NCBI GenBank assembly: GCA_029891385.1
Contig: CM057230.1
Span: 50,261,414 to 50,325,413, forward strand
DNA from: Erythroxylum novogranatense
Taxonomy: Eukaryota > Streptophyta > Magnoliopsida > Malpighiales > Erythroxylaceae
DNA length: 64,000 nucleotides
Direction: 5' to 3'
Position numbers and translations under genes: made by a program. Within the stretch, counting starts at the first letter, position 1. Each line of letters opens with the position of its first letter. Under the pieces are notes generated by a model. That model did not search any database, was not told the origin of the DNA, and saw nothing but the letters and a program-made list of their open reading frames with translations. This document shows positions 23,798 to 34,446 of the stretch, in pieces.

Positions 23798-24072
23798 CGG
23801 CCCTTTCGGGGGTACACTCTCCCAATGCTAGCTTTCTCCATACACAAAGCTCATTTTCGAGACTTTACTCAAGGGGAAACAAACCCGACCCATCTGAACC
23901 AGCTAGCAACGGTGAACTGTTGTGGCAAATTTTGAGCTATAAACGGCCCCTATGAGGGTACACTCTCCCAGCACGAACCTTCTCCATTCACAAAGTCCAT
24001 TCTTTGTGAGACTTTGCTTAAGGGGAACAAGCGCCGTACCACTTGAACCGGTCAGTGTTGGTAAACCACTTA
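23798..24072. repeat. Two-unit 146-bp tandem repeat in Athila 3' region
   Basis: Unit 1 starts CGGCCCTTTCGGGGGTACACT at 23798 and unit 2 starts CGGCCCCTATGAGGGTACACT at 23944. Shared later blocks are TTCTCCAT-CACAAAG, GAGACTTT and AAGGGGAA. Confidence 0.8.
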
Positions 24073-24546
24073 CAAGAAGCATAACATTTATTCACACTCA
24101 AATTCCTTAGAGCTCAATAGCATATGGATTTTCATCAGCCTAGTCCCATTCATTTTCTGAATTCAAATTTCAACACCAATACTGTTTTTGACAAGGTCCC
24201 TTAAATGCAAACACATTCGTTGAAGAGCATGCAGATTATAGTCACCTTTATTAACTTCAAGTTTTAAGACTCTTACACGAAAAAAGAGTATCAAAACAAT
24301 TATGTTATGACTGTAATCATGAATGGGTTTTTATCAAACTGATTTCATAGAATTATTGACCCAAATCATCACCTAAAAAAATGCATTGAGGCATCCTCAG
24401 TAAGGTCATATGTTCCAGTGATTAAGGGCTGAATAATGACATTAAAATCTATGTTTCTTGGCCTCAGAATTGGTATCCAAGAGTCAATGCAAAAACAGAG
24501 TCGGCATTCAAGTGTGACTTTGCATATGCTCTCACATTTAGTATCC

Positions 24547-24579
24547 TCCCCCACACTTATTCTTCACATTGCCCTCAAA
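24547..24579 (-). repeat. Second, internal PPT-like block of Athila element
   Basis: Minus strand TTGAGGGCAATGTGAAGAAT followed by AAGTGTGGGGGAGG. It matches the terminal PPT block at 23379-23411 over about 32 bases and lies 1.17 kb upstream of it in element sense. Confidence 0.8.
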
Positions 24580-24897
24580 GTGGTCATAATACCAAAAGAG
24601 GTGAACAATAAAAACCAAATCAGCATATGGAAGCATAAAAAAATGAGCAAGGAACAGAGGAGGAATACTGCCCATTGTGATGGTGAGGGAGTGGCGGTGG
24701 AGATCGATGCCAAAGTAGGCGAGGCACACCATTTCCATTAGAAAAGATAACTTCTGCCCATAACCAAACACACAGACAATAAGAAATTAAAGAACATTAT
24801 TAAAAGGTAGAAGAAGACGGGAAACGATCAAAATAAAATAAAAAGAATCATAGTTCTGGTTTATAGTCTCAGCTAGACTATGTGGCCAACATATTCA

Positions 24898-26010
24898 TCA
24901 TTTGCTGGGATATAGGTCAATCAAGGTGACCACTGAAGCAGGTTGAGCGACAAATCGCTCATAAAATGGTTTGAGATGATGTCCATTCACCTTAAAGACC
25001 TTCCCTGTCTCTATACTCTTAATATCCACTGCACCATAAGAAGAAACGTTAGTAACAATGAAAGGACCTATCCATCTAGTACACAATTTACCAGGAAATA
25101 TTTTCAGTCTAGAGTCAAACAACAAAACTTTCTTTCCGACTATAAATTGTTTCTTGGTGATCATTTGATCATGGAATGCTTTGGTTTTGTCCTTATATAT
25201 CCTAGAGTTGTCATAGGCATCATTCCTTATTTCCTCCAACTTTTGCAACTGTAATTTGCGATGTTCTCCAGCTGCACTAAGGTTCATGTTGCATTGCTTA
25301 ACAACCCAGAATGCCCTGTGCTCTAATTCAACAGGTAAGTGACATGATTTACCAAAAAGCAAACGGTATGGAGACATACCTATAGGTGTCTTATATGCTG
25401 TCCGATATGCCCATAAGGCATCATCCAACCTAAGGCTCCAATCTTTTCTATTAGGAGTAACCATCTTCTCAATTATGGACTTGATCTCTCGGTTTGACAC
25501 CTCTACTTGACTGTTGGTCTAAGGGTGGTACGCTGTTGAAATACGATGGGTGACTCCATACTTTTTGAGAAGTGCAGCTACAACTTTGTTGCAAAAATGC
25601 GTTCCCCCGTCGCTGATGATTGCTTTGGGCACTCCAAATCTGTTAAAAACATTAGACTTCACAAAATTCACCACAACTTTAGCATCGTTAGTTTTTGTGG
25701 CTTTGGCTTCCACCCACTTTGAGACATAATCTACAACAAGGAGGATGTAATTATGACCGAAAGAAGAAGGAAAGGGGCCCATAAAGTCCATGCCCCATAC
25801 GCCAAACACTTCACGAGATAAGAATCAGTTTAATGGCATTTGATCACGCCGACTCAAATTTCCGATTTTTGACAATTAGGACAAGTTTTGCAGAACATGT
25901 AGGAGTCACGGTGAATATGAGGCCAAAATAATCCACTTTCTAAGACTTTCATAGCTGTTCTTCTTGGACCAAAGTGTCCACCACAAGCATGTGAATGACA
26001 AAAGTAAAGA
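24898..26010 (-). pseudogene. Athila integrase, broken by one stop
   Basis: The zinc domain ([16 protein letters not shown] ... CKTCPNCQ) closes the frame ending at 25854. The core from 25809 ([25 protein letters not shown]) reaches an in-frame TAG at 25519-25521, where a glutamine codon is expected before the catalytic-Glu block (QVEVSNREI). The C-terminal part runs to 24898 with WIGPFIV and VNGHHLKPF blocks. The frame is otherwise open. Confidence 0.88.
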
Positions 26011-27416
26011 ATGGATTTTATTTCAGATTCGGGTACACATCTATGGATCATTTGATCGGAACAAATTTTCCATAAGTAAGGTTCATCCCAAATATAATGC
26101 CTAGCTTCTCTCTTGATTTTATCTTTCTCATTTCTAGACAAATCGTTAGGTAATGACTTAGAAACTAAGAAATTGACAATATCAGCATACCGAGACAAGT
26201 GTTCTGAAACAGAAAAAAGATACTCATCTGGGAAGTCATCTTGAAGTGGATGTGTTTCGCCTACAATGGGGAGTCTGCTGAGGTGATCAGCCACCAAGTT
26301 TTCAGACCCCCTTTTGTCACGAATCTCTATATCAAACTCTTGCAGCAACAAAATCCAGCGAATCAGTCTTGGCTTTGCCTCTTTCTTCTTCAATAGAAAT
26401 TTTAGAGCTGCATGGTCAGAAAAAACTATAACTTTAGTCCCAAGCAAATATGAACGGAATTTTTCTAATGCAAATACAATAGCCAAAAGCTCCTTTTCTG
26501 TTGTGGAGTAATTGCATTGGGCACTATCAAGCGTGCGAGAGGCATAGTATATAACGTGAGGTTCGTTCCCGTGTTGCTGCCCCAGCACTGCACCTACAGC
26601 GTGGTTGCTAGCATCGCACATTATTTCGAAGGGCAGGTTCCAATCGAGGGGCTAAATTATTGGTGTTGTGGTGAGCATCTCTTTGAGCATATCAAACGCT
26701 GTTCTGCAAGCATCATCGAATCTAAATTCGACATCTTTTTGCAAAAGGCGACAAAAGGGGTGAGCTATCTTCGAGAAATGTTTGATGAATCTCCTGTAAA
26801 AACCTGCATGACCCAGGAAAGAACGAACCTCCCGCACACTCACGAGGTAAGGTAACGACCTCACAACATCAATTTTAGATTTGTCGACTTCTATTCCCCT
26901 TTTAGAAACTATATGCCCAAGAATCAAGCCTTGATCTACCATGAAATGGCATTTCTCATTATTCAAAATCAGATTTTTCTCAATACATCTTTTCAGCACT
27001 TTGGTCAAATTGATCAAGCATTCATCAAATGAGTTACCATATACAGTAAAATCATCCATGAAAACTTCAATAATATTTTCCACAAAATCTGAAAAAATAC
27101 TAACCATACATCGCTGGAACGTGGCTGGTGCGTTACATAATCCGAACGGCATTCTTCTGTAAGCAAAAGTCCCAAACGGACATGTGAAAGTCGTCTTATC
27201 TTGATCTTCGAATGCAACAGGAATCTAATAGAAGCCATTGTACCCGTCCAAACAACAATAATGTGATCTACCTGCTAGATGTTCAAGCATTTGGTCAATA
27301 AATGGTAATGGAAAATGATCCTTCCTAGTAGATGCATTAAGTTTCCTATAGTCAATGCAAACACGCCACCCATTCTGAACCCGGGTGGGTACCAACTCAC
27401 CATCATCGTTCTTAAT
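26011..27416 (-). pseudogene. Athila RT (3' two-thirds) and RNase H, truncated by insertion
   Basis: It begins at the junction with VQNGWRVCIDYRKLNAST. It then shows an in-frame TAG at 27225-27227 (NGFY*IPVAF, Gln expected), MPFGLCNAPATFQRC, catalytic VFMDDF (about 27056), RNase H with [23 protein letters not shown] and SDHAAL, and the [11 protein letters not shown] end. A frame break lies at 26621-26652. The piece upstream of 27416 is missing about 25 residues relative to the other side of the insertion (38716), so the insertion was followed by a deletion. Confidence 0.88.
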
Positions 27417-27434
27417 AAGTTGTAATAAGTTGGA
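27417..27434. repeat. Filler DNA at deletion junction
   Basis: The 18-bp AAGTTGTAATAAGTTGGA at the Athila/LTR junction is copied exactly at 27456-27473, 39 bp away. The first 12 bases belong neither to Athila nor to the LTR sequence at that point (compare 35334-35350). They are best read as a templated insertion during end joining. Confidence 0.7.
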
Positions 27435-30400
27435 GAAAGTAGAAGAGGAATTAGGAAGTTGTAATAAGTTGGAAGATTAAGGGAAAGATTGAAAGCTTGA
27501 CTAGGTAAGATTATGTTTTAAGCTTTGACCATTCATTTAATGCATGAATTAGTAGTTTGAAGCATTTAAGGGAAGCACTTATGCATTTATTTCATGATGA
27601 TAAGGGTAGGTTTGAATGGGTTTAATGCATGCTTGAGTGAGGGAAGAGGATAGAGTAGTGAAGCTTGTGAATTTACATGTTGTTAATGATGTTATGATGT
27701 TAGATAAATGTAAATAAAGTATGGAAGTGGTGTTGTGAGGGTGCTGCCAACTTTTGTATAATAATATAAGTATATGTTGTGATGATTTTGTGGTTGAATT
27801 AGAGGTATAATTGGATTCTTAGTGATGTGTTATTGATGTTAGAAGTGATAGGAGTTAGGTTGTTGATGAAAGCTGGAAATTGAGTTTTGAACCTACTGTC
27901 ATGTTTTGTTCATAACTAATTGTGTAGGTGAGCAAATGAGGTGAGGTTTATTCCCAATGAAACTTTGGGATGTTGGCTTCAACTTTGTGTGAAATAGGTG
28001 ATGTTAAATTGTAATGTTAGAAGGGTGAATCTTTGCATGGAAAGTTTCTATTTGTAGGGTCTGTGAACAGTACCCGCATATATGACCTGAGTATTTTGCT
28101 GATTTTTCTAAATTAATTGAGATGGAATTTGGGAAAATGGTCTTCATGGAAGTTGAAGCATATTGAGTTATCTTTCCATTTCCACTGATCTTGCTAATTT
28201 TCGAGTTTTATATTGGGAGATATGAACTGATTACTATTGACTAGTTTTGAGCATTTTGATGAAACCTAGCCTAAGTGTTGAGTTTGTGAGCTTGCAGATT
28301 GGAAGCAATTTTAGCAAATTATGTGAACTGAATTGGTGTGAGTGATCTTCTGCAAAGTTTCAGAGGAAGGAATTATCTTGAAAATGATATATGGTGTGTA
28401 ATTTTTAGAGGTCAGATTTGGGAGTTATGATTTTTCAAATGTTGAACCTGCATTAGGTTATGAATTGCTGATCATGGCAGTAACTTGCATGACAGTTTTG
28501 AAATTGTTAGAAATTGAATTGGATTTTGAGTTCTTCATGAAAATTGAATTCTAAGATCTTATCTTTTCAGGGATATAAGGTAGTGAATTTTGTGACATTT
28601 GTGCTAAGAGTTATGATGTTTGGAAAATTACTGTCCAGATTGGTTGATTTCAGTAGACAGATTCTTTGTGGAATTGTTTGACCTAGTTAGCAAGTGATTT
28701 TGATTTTGATCTGTTCATGAAAGTTGTAGATAACATTGTGAACTTTCTGAGAATATTTATTGTGTTATTTTTGACTGAGGAAATGAGTAGTTACTGAATT
28801 TGCAATGTACTGCCCTGTTTTGATAAGTTTTGAGTGGGAAGTAGGTTTGGATGGATTTTTGACACCCTTAGGGGTGAAATTGATTTTTATGGTCTTCTTG
28901 AGAATTGTAGAGGGTTTCATGATCTTTCCAACAAGGTATGAATTGTATTTTTCTGAATTGTGTGCCAAGAGCTATGAGTGTTGGAAGTTGGATTAGAAAT
29001 CAGGAAAAAGGAATGGGAATGTGGAATCATGCCTCGGTCACTAGGCGACGCCGCCCTAGTGACGAGGCTCGATGGACGGCATCGCTAGGGCGACGCCGCC
29101 CTAACGATTTGGTCGATCAGTCGACCTCGCGAGGGCGATGTCTCGCCCCCGCGAGGCTGGTTTTTCTTATTTATTATTATTTGATTATTTGGTATTTGGT
29201 GATTCTTTTGTCAATTTCTTTTCCGTCCGTCGTCCGATTGACCTGATTCTTGAGGCATCGAATTTGTATCATATTGAATTTCATTTTGTGATAAATTGGA
29301 AATTTTTAGACGGAAAATTGACGTGGCCCCGGGTAATGGACCGTTAATCACTGTTTTATTTAATTGGGGACCTATAGCGGTCCGAATTGCGCACCGTCAG
29401 CGCCAATAGGTTTCTAATTTTTAGACGGATTTTATTATAGGAAAATTTTCGATTAGGGACGGGAATGCCATGAACGTGCATTATACACGTTTTACTTATT
29501 CCATGTGCATTATTTGATATTTCTAATTATACAGTTGGTAATGTGTACTCATTTCCATTGTTATAGAGGCTCGCTTGGAACGCCGTTTCACTTGACGCTG
29601 CGTAGACTTCCTAATAGCTCGGAGTAATAGGTGAGTAACCTAGTTGGTTCCTCAATCTATATATGATGAAAATGATGTGGTTATGCCATGTGGAGATAAT
29701 GGAGGGATTATGTGTGTTTGCTTTTGAATGATTTCGGACCATAGGTGTCTGAAGTATTGAAAACTTGTTATCGAAGTGCTATTTGTGTGTAATTGTTTGT
29801 GAGTGTTTACATTGGAGATCTCGGACCAAAGTTCCGAGGAAATGGGAAATTGATATTGAAGTGTTAATTGTTTGTTTCGATACATGGGATGTGACTGTCA
29901 ATGTGATATGGTAGGATGCAATAAATTGGAAATGTATATGATTGAAATACCGGACCGAAAATCTGAAGATATGGCAAATAACATTGACTTGTAAATGGAA
30001 ATTGGAACATGTTCATTGCATGCATCAAAGTATGATCGATAAAGGCAACAGGACCGAGCACCACCGTATCGGGGCATATCACGCCTAACGATATGAGCTT
30101 TCACCATCGCACAGACCTCGTGTCCAACGTATTCGAGCCTCGCTCAATGTACCAGGCTTCAAGCCCAATGTTTTCGTAACCATCGCTCAACGCAATGTGC
30201 CCGCATCGGGACAGCCAGCGCACGCACACAACAACGAAACGAAAATGAAACGTGTCACATGTTCATTGCATAAATGGTATGACTAAATATGGATGGTATG
30301 AAAGGCTATATGCTTTACATTTGTGAATTGTGATAGTATGTGATATTTGGTAAATTGATTGAATATGCATGAATTGAGTGAACCATCGATGATGGTTTCT

Positions 30401-30823
30401 CACCGAGTTCGCAAACTCACCCAAAGATTGCAAATATTTTTCAGAATTGAGGAGTACCCGCCATCGAACCGGAGTATGATTACTACAAGAGAGTCGGTGT
30501 TTGATGTCGGGATCAGTTCACGCCTCAGATTTGTGTTATTTTGACTTATGTGTAAATTTATATTCCGCAAAATAGTACTCAATTGTTTGAGGCCCTAATT
30601 GATAAATATTGTTTGAAAAGTGATCTTTGATAAAGTGTATGACTGAAATGGGTTTTCGATCACGGGTCCGAATCATTTATTCTTAATTCACAAGACTCGA
30701 CTGTTTCAAAAAATATCATAATGAGTTTTTTCATCGCATTGATCGCTTCTAGATACCACCTCATGGTCGCGGGCTCGAGATTACCGTCGATGTCGGGTTC
30801 GGTCTCATGGGGTGGGTGCTACA
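27429..30823 (+). repeat. 5' LTR of the long-LTR element, missing its first about 900 bp
   Basis: Matches 35346-38715 at high identity; position 27429 corresponds to 35346. It carries three GC-rich hairpin units at 29040-29158 (the 3' LTR has two). The donor-like AG|GTGAGTAA has its G at 29631. Paired hairpins lie at 30380-30399 and 30405-30418, and TTTTTCAG ends at 30444. It ends GGTGCTACA at 30823. Confidence 0.9.
29032..29158. repeat. GC-rich hairpin cluster, 5' LTR copy
   Basis: Three consecutive inverted repeats built on CTAGGGCGA-CGCC-TCGCCCTAG-type and CTCGCGAGGGCGA-type arms in an otherwise AT-rich LTR. Confidence 0.8.
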
Positions 30824-30827
30824 TTTG

Positions 30828-30840
30828 TGGTATCGTAGAC
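30828..30840 (+). other. Eroded primer-binding site
   Basis: TGGTATCGTAGAC sits four bases after the 5' LTR end. It resembles the initiator-Met PBS TGGTATCAGAGC with changes. Confidence 0.6.
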
Positions 30841-33800
30841 AGGTTGTACAATCTTACATGGGCTTTCAAAAAATGTGTGTCAAATTATGTGCATTTAAAT
30901 CGTGTCACTACAGATAAAGGACAATCGATCCCAGCAGTAGTATGTGAGTCGATGCATAAATTATCTCAGTCGTTTAAGCGGTTAGAAAAAAGTGAGAAAA
31001 AGGATAATGTGTTAGAATGTGTGATAAAAGGAAGAAATGGATATCGCAAAATAGGAAAGAGTTTATGGTTTGATCAGACATACGACTATTTAGTGTGCTG
31101 GTACTGACGGATATATTGTGAAATACAATATTGGAGTTATATTGGGTATATCCTTGAATATGAGTTAGAAATAAAGATTATAGTTGGAAATTCATAGAGG
31201 AAAATAGAGATGTGACAATGGTAAGATTTCCAGTGTATAAGGCAAATGACAATAAAGTGTTCTATGATATAGAAAAGTTACAATTGGGATTCATTACCGT
31301 GATGAGGGTTATATATAAGGATTGGTGATTTGGAGTCAAAATATATTAAGTGCAAAATCAAGAATGATTTCATATCTGTGATATTGATCTGAGTGCGAAA
31401 ATATATGGGTATAATGCAATAATGAAAAGATTGAAATGTAAGACAATGAACTTGGTAGATGAAAAAGTTGTTCGGGTTTAATTGATCTGCATTCCTAAGT
31501 AAATGCACACCTGATTATGGGAGCCCTATGGTAAGTGAAAATGTTAAGCTGTAATTGATAAGTTAATGGATAATTGCTAGCCAGAATTCTTGTCAAAAAA
31601 AAATTCCTTTATGAGTTAGAATAAGAAATGAAAGTGCTTATAATGATCAATTGTAAATGACTAGAGATTGTATATGATCCTCACGAACGAGGACGGGTGT
31701 ATACAGGAAGGTTGCTGCGTTCATTTGTCACTGTAAATGTATATCTGATAGTGGGATTACCATCATGGGTGAAATGATTAAGCATAAATGAATAATTTGT
31801 GTGATTATGATATAGGAAGTAATCGGTGGCCTATTACATAAGCTCCGATTATAATGCCGGTAGCTCAAGTTCAAAATGAGTGAGAGTAAGACATGAGAAT
31901 GCTCATAATGATCAATTGAGAAAGAAGTGATACAGTTAAAGATGTTAGCATCGGTAATGAGCTTGAGAGAATAAAATAAGGGACATGAATAGAGTAAGGT
32001 CCCCATGATCGAGAACCGTATCAAAAAGAGAATGGTTATCGAGAATTAAATGCAATTAAGGTATTCTTAGCAATATGATCTATTAACGGGCAAATTGATG
32101 GGACTATAGAGATATATTGTCAGATAGGAAGTGATGATTATGGTGATGTATGGCGAGATAGTAGAGGAAAAGAAATTGTTTAAGTGCTCTTCAGAGATTT
32201 ATCTTCGTGATGTATCAAGAGTAACTGATTTGTATTACATCTGGCAGAGACTCTAGTGTAAGAGCTAAACTAAGTTACTGAAAGAGTGTACATTATGTTA
32301 ATGAGATGGTTCTGATTATGTAAGAGAATTACTGAATATTAATTGCGGCTTTGAGGGGATAAAAGGTTCATGTGTTTTGAAAGTATGAGATCGACATAAC
32401 GATTGTTTGTTCAAGTCAGTGGGTGACCTATCGCGAATAAATTGAGTTATGTGGAGAAATGAAGATAAGGAACATGTGGCAGAATATGTTATGATGAGAT
32501 AAATTATACAAAAATTGTTCCTCATTGGAGACGTTCGATAATTAACAAGTTATATGAATTAACCATGGGTATAAGAAGTTTATTGTATTCGAAAAGGAAC
32601 ATGGCTCAATTGTGTTTGAGTGGATAATGGATATAAGCATAAGAAATAGATACATTGGTATAGGTGAGGAGATTGGTTATCATGCAAGTTTCATAAGAGT
32701 GAAATAAGGGATGAATTAGGATGCGAACATGGGATATTGGGAGAATTAATCAAGATATTGGTATTGATAAAATGTGAAAGTTCAAAAGATATGTATGCGA
32801 ATTTGGAATTAATGAGAACTAATGGAATGTCGGATGCGTTCATAAATTGTCAAAGATTTTCTGGTTTTAGCAAATCGACAAGAATAATTGAGGAAAACAT
32901 GTGAATGTTATGACCGATGATCATAAAGGAGACATTTGAAGAATTTACTATCTATATTGAAGTGTTCCAAGAAGGTTCGATGTGATCTATGGAAATTGGA
33001 TAAAGTGATTTTATGCACCTTAGGACAAATATGATTCCATGGGCGGTATTATGATTGATGATTTGAAATTTGTTATATTGAGTGTGGCCTCAAGGCTTGG
33101 AGACATTAATCGTATGAAATAGTTTGAAATGTCTATGAATATGCAAATCGATAACGATTGAGTTATTTCATGAATTTGAATGATTTGAAAAGGATTCAAG
33201 TGGTGATTACTCCAAACTAAGCTAATGGTGCAATTCAAGGAATTGAACAAAGAAATAAATAAATTCAATTGCGAAGATCCAAATTTGGGTAATAAGGTTA
33301 TCAAATCTAATGTATTATTGAGTATTAATAATGAATCCCGACAAAAGGGCAAAAGAAAGTATTATTAGTTATGGAATTTTAAAGTAGGTGTGCATCAAAA
33401 CGGATTGGAAAAACCCAAGTGAGGATGTAGAAATTGTAAACCGTATCAAAGAACTCAAGATAACTCCATTTGTTGAGGAAAGTGATAGGTATAGTTCAAA
33501 TTAAGAAATATGGGTGATATTCATTACGGGAACTGTTAGTGAAAACGTAAGGAATGATCGAAGCTTTATGTTTTAGCAAGAGCGTATTGAAAGAGTAATT
33601 GAAAGGTTAGAATGGGAAATCAAATGATCATAAGTAAATGGTTCGAGAAAGCATAAGAAACAATCGAAGCGTTATGTTCGAGTAAAAGTATTGTGGAAAA
33701 GCAATTGATGGTATAGTCTGTCAAAATGAACGATGACATGTGTGATTAACCAACAGGTATTTTTGGATTGATGTATAGTGCAAAAGGATTATGGCATGAC

Positions 33801-34435
33801 AATCATTATATTGGTGTCACCATTCGAAAAGCGTATAGGGGGTCTTACTGCCAAAAAGGAGTCACTATCCCTATATTATGTGATCAGGGCAATAAAGTGA
33901 TAGGTTAAGTAATTTAAGATGGTGACATTGAGTTGAATTGATTCACACCGAGGTTATAAATCTCATGAGATTTGTGTTTTGATAATAACGGAATCTGATA
34001 AGCGATAAATGAAATATTTTGAAGTGTGTCGCCTCGGCCAAAATGTACTTAGATGGAAATAAAGGTGTAGTTAAGGAAATCAATTCGTGATGAGGGCCTT
34101 TATGCGATTGTGGTGTAAATAGAATTATGGATTGGTGAGTTAGGCTAAAACCTAAAAGATGATTCGGATTCACAAAGTGTTTCATAGATAGAATTGAAAA
34201 TATTGTTAGGATCCGATATATATGTTATTAATATTGAAAGTGACGAATCATGCGTAATCATGAAAAAGCAAAAAATCATGAAAAGTTCAAAAGGGAAAAG
34301 AGTAATTGATTGTTTTGAATTTTCGCTCATTGACCGAATTTGGTCGTAGTGAAAACAAAGGGAAACAGAGGGTATTAGTCAAAAGACTCCCCCTTCCGAT
34401 AAATCGATATGAAATTTTGAGGACGAAATTTTTAT

Positions 34436-34446
34436 TAGAGGAGAAT
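34436..34446 (+). other. Polypurine tract of long-LTR element
   Basis: AGAGGAGAAT directly precedes the 3' LTR start TGTAATATCCC at 34447. Confidence 0.8.

Larger units (their letters stand above)
23391..24897 (-). other. Athila 3' non-coding region (pol stop to PPT)
   Basis: About 1.5 kb after the integrase stop. It holds two diverged units of a 146-bp tandem repeat (23798-24072) and a second PPT-like block (24547-24579). No env-like ORF is recognisable, although some Athila elements carry one here. Confidence 0.75.
30824..34446 (+). other. Internal region of long-LTR element, no recognisable coding sequence
   Basis: 3.6 kb between PBS and PPT. The longest open frame is about 128 codons (30721-31107); it starts inside the LTR and shows no gag, RT or integrase motif. 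The + strand looks purine- and T-rich and C-poor throughout. Since its two LTRs are still very similar, a coding region present at insertion should still be legible. Confidence 0.75.

Noticed and set aside
24436..24771. Candidate env-like ORFs in the Athila 3' region, both strands
   Set aside because: Short (about 77-101 codons), overlapping the internal PPT, without signal peptide or transmembrane arrangement.
29540..29640. tRNA-like promoter (A box) in the shared LTR block
   Set aside because: GGCTC-AAGTGG loosely resembles an A box, but no B box (GGTTCRANNCC) follows at a suitable distance.
30721..31107. 128-codon + strand frame at the 5' LTR/PBS junction of the long-LTR element
   Set aside because: It starts inside the LTR, crosses the PBS and shows no gag or pol motif.
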